Under the pieces are notes generated by a model, which was given only the letters and a program-made list of their open reading frames with translations, made no database searches and was not told the origin of the DNA. From assembly GCA_013368315.1 (NCBI GenBank), contig JAACJM010000047.1:372001-436000 (forward strand): a DNA stretch of 64,000 nt, read 5' to 3'. This stretch comes from Tetrapyrgos nigripes. Taxonomy: Eukaryota; Basidiomycota; Agaricomycetes; Agaricales; Campanellaceae. Below are positions 22,849-35,703 of this stretch, piece after piece (the stretch's first letter is position 1; each line of letters starts with the position of its first letter). Made by a program: the position numbers and the translations under genes.

Positions 22849-23207
22849 TTTGAGACGTTGTAACGTTGCAAAAAGTCTTCAGAGAGCGTCGATGCGTCGT
22901 GGATGAGCGTAAAGCGGAAGGCCTGAGCCTGAGACAGGCAAAAAGCGTTGGAAGGCGAACGAAGGCGGGCGTAGGGAATTAAAAGAGGATGGCTTTTGTT
23001 TGGCCGAGTGTTTGTCACAAGTTCGATTTTTCAAGCGCATCACATCAGGTGACCGCGACACCCTTCCTTCCCGAACAGGCCCAAGGGACGCGGCAACCAG
23101 GGTCTCTGCGAGCCTTGCATGGTGACGTATACATCGTGTTTCACCTCTATAGGTATATTACATGAACATTAGCTAGTATCGTAAGTAAATTATAGTGCCT
23201 GTGTAAG
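22849..23207. promoter_or_regulatory. Spacer between lipin stop and the seven-helix gene's start
   Basis: This 359-bp stretch contains the seven-helix gene's promoter and the lipin 3' end. No TATA box is evident. gtatattacatgaac near 23152 could belong to the lipin 3' end. Confidence 0.4.
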
Positions 23208-26200
23208 TTACAAAAACGGGACATTCTTCATATCATCAGCAGCCAAGAGGTCTTCATCGAAAGCTTGTTCAGCTGCCTGCTCATCGAGCTCTTCTTCGTG
23301 ATGTCCATCATACTCGTCATCATACTCATCGTGCTCTCCATGCTCCTCCTCCTCAATGTCAAACTCCATATCCATATCCTCTAATGATCCAGGCATACTC
23401 GTCATACTCCTACGTCTAGGTCTTGTGCTCCTCTTCCCGTCATAGTCCCACTCCTCTTCTTCATCCTCCTCCCCTTCCGAATCATACGCTGAAGACAGCG
23501 GACTAGCACTCCTTCTCGGTGACCCAGAGAACCCAAGTGTCCCAAATGTATTGCTCAACCTCTCAAACGACGACATCTGCCTCAATGTATCACTCCGCTG
23601 TAGAGATCCATTGTTGTCATCACCCGAAACACTCGACACAGACGAAACCGGTATTGATTTGGGTGCAGTCGAAGAACGGAGACTGAAATTCCTCAGTCTG
23701 GAGAAGGTAGTGGAATCTGACCTAGCACTGAGCGCAGGTGAAGGTGGAGATAAATCAGGAAGGGGAAAGTCTTGCATAGGTGTTTTCCAGAAATTGAAAT
23801 CCGTGAACTCGGGTGCCCATTTCTTATGTATAGGAGGGAACATTTGATCCACCAAGTCCGTCATATGGATGTAGCTTTGCACAGTCGTTAGCCCTATATA
23901 CAGACGTCTAACAGGGGATCACTTACGAGGATTTATACCCAGCCAACTCCAAAAGCTCCAACTTCACCTCACCAGAGGAATCAATAGTGAAAATCCTCGA
24001 ACTGGGAACATTGACACTCCGATACGACAACGCATCCGTTATTCGATTACCAAACCCAGCATAGAAAGGATTCCTCGACGCATCTCCAAAGAGTCGTTGA
24101 ATATCCCTCAGACACGCCATCTTGAACACCTCCGGTTTTCGCATGATCACCTCTCGGTGCAGCGAAGCCATAAGTCGATCAGGACTCATGATAACAGGGC
24201 CTTCAGGAAGCTGGTAATCATTCTGCTTGATACCCTTGAGATATCCTCTGGTAGCATCTGCCTGTCCAATTGCACGGGATGTAAGATACAGAATCTTATA
24301 TCCATTTCTGCAAATGTCTGTGTACAGCTTTGCAACGCCAAGATGCGTCCAGTCACGGCCTACCATGGCAAAGACGTGGCCAAGGGCATCCGATCTTGAA
24401 GCAATGTTCAGCCTTGGACACACAGAAAAATAAAAACAAGTACTCACTTGGTAATCGTACCATCAATATCAGAAATGAGGACCAAATCTGTATGATCCCA
24501 TACAAATATCCTTGCAGTACATGCAATAGTTCCTGTCATAGACAGCGAGAAGGTTATTGTATTCGATCCTGGCTTCAAGTTGAGGGCTTGCTAGTTTAGA
24601 GAACAACAATTAGCATGAGTTTGTATCCATACACAGCTCTGATCTTCCGACTTACCAGTTGATCTGAAGTCAACCGAAGCGTCTTCACATACTTCTTGCC
24701 AGGGGCAGATGGCGTAGAGACCACATCTGGTACAGGTTTCTGGACAGGAGTAGACGGTATAGGAGCTGACTCTGCTGGTGGAACGCGAGCTACTTCCTTT
24801 GGCTCCTGCTCGAAACATGAATCAACAACGAAGAACTTATTTTTTTCAGAAAACAAAGAATAGACTCACAACAAACGGTGGCTCAGAAAGCGACTCCTTA
24901 AACTCCGGCCTTCCTAAACCTTTCTGTCCAGGAACACCAAGACCAGAATCAGTCGTACTAGACGAAGCAGGTGTAGTACTCTTTCGACTCCGACTCCACC
25001 ACTTCACCCAAGAAGATGACGTCGGTGGCTTGCCTGCTTTGGCCTGGTTGCTTTCAGGCGGTTCTGATTTGGACCTTTCCATCATCGTACTACGATCGTC
25101 TTCTTCGCCAGATTTTGCCGCTTCGTCCTCTGATAGAGGCGCGGAGTCAGGTCCTGCAGTCTTGGCTTTCTCCTGGACTTTGATGGTGTACGAATCGCGC
25201 CAGATACGGATAGCTTCCATCAGTGGTGAGCCGTCGTCTCGGGAGATGTATCTGATAGTGAACTATTAGTGAGCCTCAAATTTTAAGAACACGAAGAGGC
25301 TTACTGATCTCCAGGCCATCGAATAACCAGCCTTGGGTCTTCAACGACATCATGATCCTCAATAAATCTCTTAAACGTGACCTTTCCCTTGTTAAACAAC
25401 CTTGCCGTCTCAAATTCATCTATCCCTTTCCATCGTCCATCAGGTGAATACACGCGCACTTGCACACCTCTATGTGAATCAGTACGGTTTTTCCTACCCC
25501 TAGACTCTGACCCTTCCTTTTTGTATCCTTTCTCTCCCTCCTCATCACTATCATCATACTGAACCAAACTCAACTCAAAATCTACCTTTCTCCCTTCGAT
25601 AACCACTCGGAACTTGGTAGGATCGGATTTACTCCCGCTCAAACGACCACCAGTACCATATCCCTCTGAGAAAGCATGTCTACCCTCGTTAAGAAGCTTC
25701 TTGGCAATCCTAGGACTACCTTCCAAGTCTGGGGGTACACTTCGACTTCTCCCTTCTTCGTCAATATCTTCCAAATCCAGCAAACGGGACTTCTGTTTGG
25801 GCGAAGACATTAACTTGTTGCTAATGATGGTATCGGAATGTTCATCGTCGAGAGTATTTCCACGTCTATACGGACCAAACGGACCCTTTGGGAACGAGGT
25901 CTTCATGGGTGAAGGTTGAGGGAAAGCACCCCATTCCCAAGAATATTCCTGGACTGGAGTCAAAATGGAAAGATCATTGGTAGTGACTTTAGGTCTCGAA
26001 GATGATATGGATGATGAGGATATCGAATTGGTGGGTAAAGAGGATGAATGGGTTGAATCTAGGATATCGGGTGGTGGTTCCGAGGTAGCACGATAAGATG
26101 GGAAAGGGATAGTTGGTGTATGCTGTTGACCGTCCTCGCGTTCTTCATCAGAATCTGGAGGAGGAGACTCTATACTCGGGAATTGAAAGGCATTGTCGTC

Positions 26201-27128
26201 ATACACGTCGTCATGGTCATCATCAGCACGTATGGTTTTGTCCGACCATTCGCGGGCATGTGCTGAATTACGACGGGATTTCTTGGATCGTTTCTTGGAA
26301 TGATAGCCTTCTGTATCGAGCGCCACATCTGATAGGTTTATGTCAGTATCTTTGTATTACTTTGAGTACGTGAAGACATACCATTGCGATAGTCTACCGA
26401 AGGGAAAGATACATCTTTTCCTCTCTTCTTTAGCGCGGCATCTGCACGTCGATCAACTTCATCACTGGTGCCCTTGCTAGGCGATGGCGGTGGTGAGGGA
26501 AGTGGGTTTACATCGTCCGAATTGCGCGTAGTAGTACCCTGTGCTTTGGAGAGGGGTGGGCTAGGAGACGGTGTTATGGGATGTGTACGACTGCTAGAAG
26601 GGACATTCTCGGATGAAGGATGCGCATCGAGGTCAAAGTAATCCGGTTCTTCATCGAGTGTAGCTTTGTCCTCTGCTCCGAACCGACCGGGTGTTGCAGC
26701 CGAAGTAGACACTTCGGATGGTTCATCTGGTGTCATAGGTTTGAGTACGGGAGATGTGATGAGGTCGTCCGGAACATCGTCTTCTGTTTCAAACACGAAG
26801 AAAGCCTCGCCAGCCTCTCCAATCTTCATGTCGAATGGAATGGGATGGCCATTTACGGACACATTAACCTTGACGTTGACATAGTTATGGGTTAGAGTGG
26901 CAAAAGCGGAATTCTCTGGAGGCACACCTTTTTCTCCGAAGGCCTCAGGACCTGCCATTTGCCAAATCTAACATGAAACGGAGAACAAACAAGCTCAGTT
27001 CCACCATTGGAGGTTGGACGCTGGATGACAATGACGTCGATAGCACCAGTGAGAGTCGAGGGGTTGAGATCCTTGTAGTACTGGTAGGGAGCGCTGATGG
27101 CGCTGACAGCGCCACGGATGTAGTTCAT
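23208..27128 (-). CDS. PAH1: Lipin-type phosphatidate phosphatase (Pah1/Ned1)
   Basis: Lipin dephosphorylates phosphatidate to diacylglycerol, setting triacylglycerol versus phospholipid synthesis and nuclear membrane growth. Eight exons (27128-26928, 26868-26382, 26328-25305, 25251-24870, 24805-24656, 24590-24448, 24394-23927, 23874-23208) give 1173 residues. The N-terminus is the conserved amphipathic helix and N-LIP domain (MNYIRGAVSAISAPYQYYKD, CSPFHVRFGKWQVLRP). The catalytic HAD domain has LISDIDGTITKSDALGH, with the DxDGT nucleophile near residue 788, then TSRAIGQADATRGYL, MSPDRLMASLHREVI and FYAGFGNRITDALSY. The C-terminus is a strongly acidic tail (DDEYDGHHEEELDE), which in yeast Pah1 recruits the Nem1-Spo7 phosphatase. 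The central region is Ser/Pro-rich, where regulatory phosphorylation is expected. The acceptor of exon 5 is ambiguous by one codon. Confidence 0.95.
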
Positions 27129-27584
27129 GTACGGGGATGAGAGTAGAGAATAAGTGACAGCATCGATTTTCTGACAAGTTTAGACCTTTGCTTTCTTTGG
27201 AGTGCCTTACACGTGCAGCTCAACACTTATTTTAACACATGGCTCAGAATCAGAAAGGAGATCCTTTTAGACGGTTTCTGCCACAACAAATATCTCCTCC
27301 ATGATTCTGAAAATATGAATGGAATTAATGAAATGTGAAAGCGGAGTTAGTGAAAAAGGAGAGCCGGGGTGGATGGTTTGCTACTAGAGTAAATAAAAAC
27401 GCCAATATTTGCCATCGCAGAAATGGTCTAATAATTCCAACAACTACTATCTTACACAAAGAATGTCTATACCATCCTCTATGGAGTCTGAATAAGGACC
27501 GAGGTGGAGTAGCAGCACTACGGCCGGTGTATGTAGTTTCGAGGACCCGCGTCCCCAAAAGTTGGACCAATGTATGTACTTTTC
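27129..27584. other. Spacer between lipin start and NDUFB9 end
   Basis: This is the lipin promoter region and the 3' flank of NDUFB9, about 455 bp. No gene was seen. gaataattaatg-like AT-rich sequence occurs around 27310-27330. Confidence 0.45.
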
Positions 27585-28170
27585 TTAATGAGCACCCGGA
27601 GCACCAGCGTCGTGAGCAGCACCGTGGCTGTCGGGGTGAGCAGCAAGATGGTCGTACAGAGGGCCAATGGGAGGCTGAAACATGATGCGCGTCAGAGACA
27701 AGAAAGGCGTGATCGTTCAACAACCTACTGGAATGTTGCGCTCCCTGCAGCACAAAATAAATGTCAGTAATGCATCATTGCGAAAGGGTATATTCACGTA
27801 CCATTTCGTGCCACCAGGGTACAGAGGAGCTGTAATCGTACGACTGAGTTACAAAGCACTAGGGGCAAAGGGTATTACTTACAAATAACGGGGTCGGGAT
27901 GTTGTCGGCTTGCTAATTCAGCCTCAGCCTTGTCCAGTATAACAGCCAGTTGACGAGGATCATGAACATGGCTTTGGACGCATCCATAATCAACCCGACT
28001 GATCAGACGATAAAAACAACTACCCCATACCGGTTGGCCTCGAATTCGGCTCTAATTAGAAGCGCCCTCCTGCGCCAGGCTTCCCTACTGACGGACCAGT
28101 CCAAAGAGTCCGCAAGCATGCGTTTGTAGAGAGATTTAACGTAGAGTCTGTGAGCTGAAGAGAAGGACAT
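27585..28170 (-). CDS. Mitochondrial complex I subunit NDUFB9 (B22, LYR family)
   Basis: NDUFB9 is an accessory LYR-motif subunit of the membrane arm of NADH:ubiquinone oxidoreductase. Five exons (28170-28031, 27998-27883, 27829-27802, 27744-27729, 27674-27585) give 129 residues. The N-terminus has HRLYVKSLYKRMLADSLDW, the LYR-type helix, then RALLIRAEFEANRRV, HDPRQLAVILDKAEAELA and RQHPDPVI. The conserved PLYPGGTKWERNIPPPIGPL follows. This order equals the animal sequence around RQHPQPYIFP and PGGTSYERY. Exons three and four are only 28 and 16 nt, yet each is bounded by perfect GT and AG and the phases fit. The C-terminus is His/Ala/Gly-rich. The gene is divergent from RRN3, with 129 bp between start codons. 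Confidence 0.9.
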
Positions 28171-28299
28171 AATGGGAGCAGGAGGGTAAGGAAGGTGGAA
28201 GTCTGCGGAAGGCCTCGGCTGGTTTTTAGACGGTTATGTAAGTAGCCCAGAACAATATTTTTTTTGTTCTGGCCCGGGACGCGGTACCGCTTTTCTGAC
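28171..28299. promoter_or_regulatory. Divergent promoter NDUFB9 / RRN3
   Basis: This 129-bp spacer lies between start codons. It contains a T8 run (atattttttttgttc) and the palindromic-looking ggcccggg, and has no TATA box. Confidence 0.5.
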
Positions 28300-31029
28300 A
28301 TGGATCCACACTCAACTCTGTCCCAATTTGACAACAAACGAACTCCCAAAGGCCCAAAATCACAGAATGTACGTTTTATGGAACCAAAACAGCCAAAACC
28401 ATCTCTCGACAACTTCAAGCAATCCAGAAAATCCTCTGGAAATGCATCTGCCTCCCTACTTATTCGACGACCAATCGCCACAAACTCGAGGGTAAAGCAG
28501 GAGGAGAAGACGAGAAAAGACATGTTTTTGGCATTTGTCAATAATGCATTGCAGCAAAAATCCAATGTACGCAAATCGCCACTCTTTTCTGCCCTTTTTG
28601 CTAAAACTTGTGCAGGGTAACTCGGAAGCTTTTGATGAGCTCGTGAACGAGTTTAATCCCAAAAGATCTACTGCCGAAGTCCCTTTTCCTCAACCTGCCC
28701 AGCTTCGTCTATGGATACAAGCCTTGTCGCATGTGGTCTCACGACTAGAACGCACGCACTCTGTTCTCGTTGAAGCAATAGTTAGCATGCCCTGGGTTAC
28801 ACTTGACACCGCCTCTGTCAAATCGTATACCGTGTTCATTGGTATGTTAGTCTCTGCTCGACCGGAATATCTCTCGACCGTCCTTAGCAAGATTGCCCAT
28901 GGATTCACATATCGTATGTCCATCCTTCTACTAATGTATGCTTGAAAACTCAGAGAATACTACAGAGGCTAGTTTGCAGGCTCTGGACATATCGCAACCA
29001 GAAACGTCGTCAAGCCCTCTTACTCGGAGAATAGTCTATGATAGGCTACATTTTCTCCTGCGACATTTATTATCGTTGATCCCCACGTTGCCATCAACCC
29101 TCATGCCTCTGCTTTCTCGGAACTTCCCTCACAAACGACAAAGCATTGTCCACCAGTCAACATATATTCGTAATCTCCTTCGGGTCTCGGGATATTGTCC
29201 CGAGTTGTCAGATCAAATTCTTTCGACGATTGTGGATAGAGCCATTCAGATTGATGTATGTCTTTCTATGTTTCTATGTTTGTCTGAGTTCCTGTCTCAT
29301 TGCGATACCACAGGTAGAGATACAGGTGGAGATTGAAGAGCTCGAAAATGAAGAGGAAGAGGAAGAAAACGGTCAAGAACAACTGTTCGAACTTGATCCT
29401 TTCGACGTCGTGGTGGGGCAAGAAGGCTCTGATTCTTCGGATGACGAGGATGATTCCGATGCAGACGATAACTTTAGTGACTTGTCATCAGACGCTGGAT
29501 TAGAGGACATGGGCAAGAAGGTTCCAGAGCTACCCATGAACGTCGAACACATCCGAGAGATGGTGAAAAAGCTTGACACGATTCTCAAGTTGATGTTTGA
29601 CCACTTTCAGCACATGCGTGCGTCTTTAGCACCATTATCTGGTTCTACTCCTACGCTTGATCCTACGCAAAATTCTTCACCCCTACCCGAATTACCACCC
29701 TTGCCAGAATACGGGATTCCCTTTGGTTCGCAGCCACCGCCAGCAAACCAGGCTATGCTCTCGCTCTCGCGTCCATCAACTCCAGCAACACCGACAATAC
29801 CTACCGTTCCTGACGCTATGTTACCGTCAACACCATCCTCCAGACCCGCTCGGTCTTCCCAGGATATACTTCGTCAACAGTTCAACACCCTCCTCTCCAT
29901 ATTCGACCGGACGATTCTACGTACCTTCAAATCCCGATACACCCAATTCCTATTATTCTGGTACACCTCCCTCGATCCCGAATTCGCCGACGTGTTCCAG
30001 GGTATGCTCGTCGATCGTGCATTATTCCAGCCGACGAATACTGCAGAGACGGCTACACCTGTCGTCACACGCGCTGCAGCTGCTTCTTATTTGGGAAGTT
30101 TTGTCAGTCGGGCAGAGTTCGTCGATAGAGAAGAGACGAGACGGGTCGTAGGTGTGCTATGCCAGTGGTTGAAAGCACATCTGGATGGGGTAGACAGTGT
30201 ATTGTCTGCGAATGGAGGGAATACGGCCATGGGCAATATGAGTGCTACGACTGCGAATGTCCTTGGAGCGCAAAATACTGTGTTCTATGCAGTTTCGCAG
30301 GCGTTGTTTTTGATATTTTGTTTTCGGTGGAGGGATTTGTTAGAGGATGATGAAAGTGCGGAGAATGACTTTTTTGGGACGAGTATTGGGTTAGGGAATG
30401 ATTTGAAGAAAGGCAAAAAATGGATGGAAGAGCTGGGGGTTGTGCAGAGAGTGGTTAACTCGGTGCTTAATCCGTTGAAGGTAAGACAATAATATTCTTC
30501 GGTCAGGACATCTCACTGAACGAAACTGTAGGTCTGCTCTCCAAACGTAGCTATGCAATTTGCTCGTGTTGCGCAAGCCACAGATTTCATTTATTGCTAT
30601 ACCATCCTCGAATCTAACAGACGCTCCGAGTACATGGCTTCTTCTAACCCGGATGCCTCTAGATCACCGATCCATGTCACCATCCTCGGTGACGGGCTCA
30701 ACAATGAACTCAACACATTCTTCCCTTTCGATCCCTATAGATTGCCCAAATCTGGAACATATATACAAGATGTGTATAGAGAATGGGATTCTGTTGCTAT
30801 AGATGACGAAGATGATGATGACGAGGAAGAAGAGGATGAGCTTCAGAAGGATGGTGAAGGTGGAAGTGAAGAAGCGGGAGTTGGCATCCCTCGTATGACT
30901 GCGACTTCTGTGCATACGGATGAACAAGAGACGCAAGGTTTGGGTGTTTCATTTGAAGCAATGAGCATCAGTCCTGCAGGGCCGGGTGTACAGGCAGCGG
31001 CATTGGCAGTTGAAGGGCCGGGGATTTAA
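28300..31029 (+). CDS. RRN3: RNA polymerase I transcription initiation factor RRN3 (TIF-IA)
   Basis: Rrn3 binds RNA polymerase I and makes it initiation-competent, linking rRNA synthesis to growth. Five exons (28300-28566, 28616-28913, 28954-29255, 29314-30480, 30532-31029) give 843 residues. Landmarks are KDMFLAFVNNALQQKSNGN, WIQALSHVVSRLERTHSVLV, SYTVFIGMLVSARPEYLS, YDRLHFLLRHLLSLIPTLP, RNLLRVSGYCPEL, a long acidic Ser stretch (about residues 293-345), RTFKSRYTQFLLFWYTSLDP and finally VCSPNVAMQFARVAQATDF with ILESNRRSE. The HEAT-like helical body and acidic insertion are the family pattern, although this protein is longer than the yeast one. The acidic C-terminal tail (DDEDDDDEEEEDEL) may act in polymerase contact. 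It is followed by the gamma-tubulin complex gene in tandem, 160 bp downstream. Confidence 0.93.
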
Positions 31030-31189
31030 AAGAAGTTGGTTGACAACCATGAGTTTAGACTAGTATCTCTATATGCATGCTTGCTTTGCTTCGTCCGGTT
31101 TATGCCTACACACTGTTGTACTTTTATGCACTACACATATCATACATTGGATTCTCGTTTCATTGAGCCTCTAGGCGCGTGATGGCCAG

Positions 31190-34100
31190 ATGACGCGACG
31201 CGTCCTTGAAATGATACCCTCTGCTAGTTCCCTCTCCAATAACGCTCGGCCTCAATCTAGAGGTTCTCAACGTCCCGTATCAAGCCTCTCATACCTCCAA
31301 CCAGGATCCACTCAAAGCGTCTCCTCACTAGCTCGCCCCGGATCCAGTGCATCCACTTTTCGACCGCTTTCCCAACTCTCCCATCGTCCAAAATCACGAC
31401 AACAAAGACTCACTTCTGCCAAACTTTTACCTCTGTGTCAAAGGTTGGTTCGGAACCTCATTGATGCTAGTGTGACCGGAGAGGCAGATGAAGAAGATGA
31501 TGATGTTAGAGAGTCTGTGTACAACCATGGTGTGGAACATGCTTTGAAGACTCTCGGTGTCGAAGGATCGATGAAAGCTGCTGTAACGTTAGATATGGAG
31601 GTAGTAGAGAAGATGGTCCGTGGGTGGGTTTACGCCGCTCTTCGTCTCCAGCTTTGTCTGATGAGAATGAGTGTTGAAGACACGCAGAGAAAGCACGGAT
31701 AAAATCAAGTGATACACTCGCGACCGCACTTGAAGAAAACTTCAACAAGCTGAAGAATGCCCCAGAACGGGAATATGATCTGGATTCAGAAATCAAAGTA
31801 TGTGTTTTCTGCTTCTATGCAAGTCGTTTTGTGACTTAAGTCTACGTCGTAGAAATCCCTACTCCCCAATCATGTCCAGTTCTTGGTGAGTTTGCATGCA
31901 TCGGATTTGTTTTGTTCTAACCCTACAGCGTAGCTTGCCCTCTCATCTTCCCCAGATCCGAGTACCCTGACCTATGCTTCGCTATACCTCGATGAACTCA
32001 GAAACCCTCGACCACCCCCCGAATCCGATGCGTTGACATGGAAGAAGATTTTAGAAGAAGATCCTTATGAAGGCGAGCATTGGATAGGTGTTCCCGGTGG
32101 TCTTCCACTTCCTGGCAAGAAAAGACATCAAGGAGGAGAACATGACTACGGAGATCTAGATTTGGACTCTTCTCCGTCGTTGTCGCCTCTGGATTCGGAT
32201 GATCTGGATCTCGACGATACTGAGTCTGACGTAGAGTCTGGTCCTGTTCCAGAGGAGACACAAGCACCAACGGGTACAGGTGCTGAGAAATTTTCTGTGG
32301 AAGGAGACTGGAGACCTCTGCATACAACGCATGCTTATAGGAAGGAGGTGGAATCCTTGAAGAAGAGGCAATACTGGCGCGAGGATTGGAGAATGGATCC
32401 CGATATCACTGTGCAAGGGAGAGGAACGTTCAATATTGGAGATGCTTCGACTTTGGGTTCGTTCTTTGCACTATAACCGCAGTGTACCTTCTGAACACCG
32501 TATCTTAGGTCCAACTGTTCAACGTGTTCTTCCGCAAGATGAGCCTTCCAACATAGCCGCAAGTACAGATACGAGTCTACCCTTTGAGCTCGTGGTCTCC
32601 GCAGAGGTGAGTAGCTTCGGTCATTCAGCTATTAGTTGCTTTAATGCTATGTAGAGGTACATCTATGAACAAGACGCAGTACGGGAAATCCTGATGGCAC
32701 TTCAGGGGAGGAACAACATTATGCTTCAGTTGAAAGCTGGACAATTTGTCGTGCGTACTCTCCTCTCTTCCAAACCTCTCGGCGCTCATATCTTGAGATC
32801 AACAGACTACGAGAAATACACCACGGCTTCTCCACCTCTCATTGGCGTCGCAATCTTCCATTCTTGATGGCTTGGGCAAGTCATGCACTATCATTCAGAA
32901 ACTTCGCAATTTCACGGCCTTCATCATGCAGGAGTCTGCCATATCCACTAAAGCCTCGACATCCTCTGCCCGATACCGGACAGCTGGCAGAATGACGCAT
33001 ACGCTGGAGGCTTTCGCTGATGCCATTGACATGGAACTCAGGGATCTTTATTCATGGTGTGCCCAAAGAGAAGAAGTTTGGTTGCGTGCATTAGGTGGTA
33101 GCCAAGACAACCCTGATGCTGGAGACTTCAGTGACTCGGGTCTCGTAGTCAGCCTGTTGGGAACTGCAAGTACATTTCAGGACCGTTTCGAGGATAGCTT
33201 TCCCGTCCTTCTGGATGTCGTACATCAAGTTGTCTTGGAATCAGAATCGGGACACTGGTCAATTCCCGTTCGGCCTCCATCTGTGACGACTGCGTCTTTG
33301 TTGGACACATTGTTTTTCACTTTCCAGCAAAGATTGGAGAGGGGTGACAACGTGACAGCTGATGCTATTATGCGCGTCTTCGTACGAAGTGCGGAGCCGA
33401 TTTGGGGTATGCTTGGAAAATGGTTAGGGAAGGGATTTGACCTTAATGGAGAACGCCTAGAGGATGAGTTTTTCATTGAGGCTAATGGTATTGGGGTGGA
33501 TATGGGTGTCTTGGGATTACTGGATCCCGACTTTTGGGCAGATGGATACGGTCTTCGAGACGATGATGCGGGAAGTTCTGACCCGGCCGACGTCGATGAG
33601 CAGTCTCGGTCAAAAGGAGTCCCGAGCTTCTTGCAACACGTTGCCATACCAGTTTTGCAGTCAGGCAAGGCAGTGGGACTGTTGAGGGCTTTGGACAAAG
33701 ATGTTGGGCATCTTTCTGAGATGCACATCTTCCGGAATTGGCACTGGGATTCGTTCCAGTCACTTGTTGCAGGTTCTGGAAATGATATTCCTGAACCTCA
33801 TAGGGCTACAGAGGGCCAGAGAAACACGGGAGAGCTCTTTTCTGTCTCTCTGGATAGACTGGAACGACTCATTTACGAGAAAGTCGAGCCATACAGTTTA
33901 GCTGCCGGCGGTCTACTCGCAGACGTCGTAGTAGAAGAATGCAATTTCTGGCCTCATCTACATGCTATTGAGAATCTCTATCTAATGCGGAAGGGTGATG
34001 TTATCTCTGACTTTGCTGATGTGTTGTTTGCTAAGGTTAGTCGATTCGCATCCTCAGAAGCTTCAACTTACCCTTCTTTACAGATGGATACGCGACAGAA

Positions 34101-35329
34101 CTGGAGTGATTTCCATTTCCTCAATACTGCTTTCAACGATGTCGTTGAGTCCAGCATTAACGCGAAGCCGTGGATCCAGCTATCGCTTGTTCGTCTGTTT
34201 TATCGTGGAGACAGACTCAAAGAACAGTCCATTGCTAGAACGGTCAAAGCTATTGACGGCCTTTTCCTCGAGTATGCTGTGCCATTTCCCTTAACCTACA
34301 TCTTCACTCGGCAGAATCTGCAAGTATATGATGAGATTTTTGGATTCTTACTGCAAATACGGAGAGCAAAGAATGTTCTCGAGAAGATTCTAGTGAGAGG
34401 GGAAGACAGGAAGAGCGGAAGAGGTGCCGGTCTCAAAGCATTCTATGCTATGCGCAGTCGCCTCAGTTGGTTCATCAAGTGAGTGCGTATTGCTTTGTTG
34501 ATACGTGCTAGTCTCATTTTAGATCTCAAGTACTCTTCTGAATTTCCTGACCACATATGTACGATCCAATCTATGTTCTCTACCTCGCACTGGAATTGAC
34601 TCTGCCTGATAGATCATTCATATACAACTTTCAAAGTTCCATGACGACCTGAAGGATACGAACGCCCTTTCTTTCGACCAAATGATTGAGTTGCATAATG
34701 ACCAGTTCGTCCACATTCTTTTCGCCCTCTCCCATGATCACTGATTTCCTGCAGTCTCGGAAAGATACAAGGACGCTGTCTTCTGCAAACCAAGGTATGC
34801 TTCATAGCATACCCTTGTGAGACAGTACTAACCCGAACACTGGCAGACCAGTTCCTTACAACGTGCTATCTTATCCATTCTTGACATGGCACTTTCTTTC
34901 AGTGACGCTTTTGTAATGTTCGCCGGAGACACTAGTATGACCCATGACATATCATCTCGCTCGCTCGTCCTATCCAAACGTCACCAAAGCCGTCGTCACA
35001 GGCGTCGGAAGAGGAACGTGGTTGGATTTGCCCAGTCTATCAATTGGGACGACGATTCTTCGGATTCTGACGAGCAGGAAGTTGATCTGGAAGGAAACTC
35101 TATATACAAGCAAGGAGCCAGTTCGTTCTTCTCTTCAGTGGGAGGGGGTACTTCGTTCGAAAGCGAAGGTCTTGGCCCTTTTGACCGTATCAGCAAAATG
35201 TCGGCGGAGTTGGATGGACTGGTCAAATTTGTGCGAAAAGGCGTGGAGACGTTGGCTGGTGGAACTGGAGAAGCAGCTTCAGCTTTTGGTGTCCTGGCGT
35301 TCTTACTTGAGGATTGGGATCTTTTTTGA
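31190..35329 (+). CDS. Gamma-tubulin complex component (Spc97/Spc98 family, GCP5/6-like)
   Basis: GCP proteins build the ring that nucleates microtubules at spindle pole bodies. Twelve exons (31190-31619, 31688-31797, 31853-31885, 31934-32456, 32509-32606, 32655-32750, 32806-34035, 34084-34478, 34531-34558, 34613-34704, 34755-34794, 34847-35329) give about 1185 residues. Family marks are EQDAVREILMALQGRNN, PRLLHLSLASQSSILDGLGK, AFADAIDMELRDLYSWCA, EDEFFIEANG and PSFLQHVAIPVLQSGKAVGLLRALDK, a typical GRIP1 end. The GRIP2 region has HDDLKDTNAFSFDQMIELHN and KIQGRCLLQT. Size and the long acidic insert suggest the GCP5/GCP6 (Alp16/Mod21-like) group rather than GCP2/3, but I cannot settle this. 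The N-terminus is Ser/Arg-rich. The first donor, the 48-nt intron at 34036-34083 (in-frame, could be retained) and the acceptor at 34530 are my choices. Confidence 0.87.
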
Positions 35330-35703
35330 TGTAGTCCTTGCATATGTAGACTCGAACCACTCGCACTGTGTAACACTTTGATGACAGTCGATCAAAAGTG
35401 TCAGCGTAGCGAGGACTGGAGCGAAATCCCCACTTTTGTGAGGTCGCGGAAAAATCACGTGCTTATTTTGACTTAGCCAAAATTTCCTCCTCCTCGAAAA
35501 AAACTTGCACCATTTTTTTCAGCTTTGAGTTTCTGAGTGGTACGTACGAGGTACAGGAAGTAAATACAAAGACGTCCGTATTTTCCGAATTTTGAAATAC
35601 GTGCGTCATGTAAAGATATGGACCGGATGCTAATATAGGGGCTTGTTTCACTTTATCCTGCTATCCCCGTGCAGATTTTGCTTTGCGACGCTTGCGCGCT
35701 TGA
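35330..35703. other. Convergent spacer, gamma-tubulin component / helicase pseudogene
   Basis: This 374-bp stretch shows no gene. It contains a T7 run and several A-rich words around 35460-35520. Confidence 0.45.

Noticed and set aside
28056..28574. 172-codon minus-strand frame across the NDUFB9-RRN3 promoter
   Set aside because: It is a shadow of RRN3 exon 1 and NDUFB9 exon 1 in other frames; the LYR protein in the correct frame explains the region.
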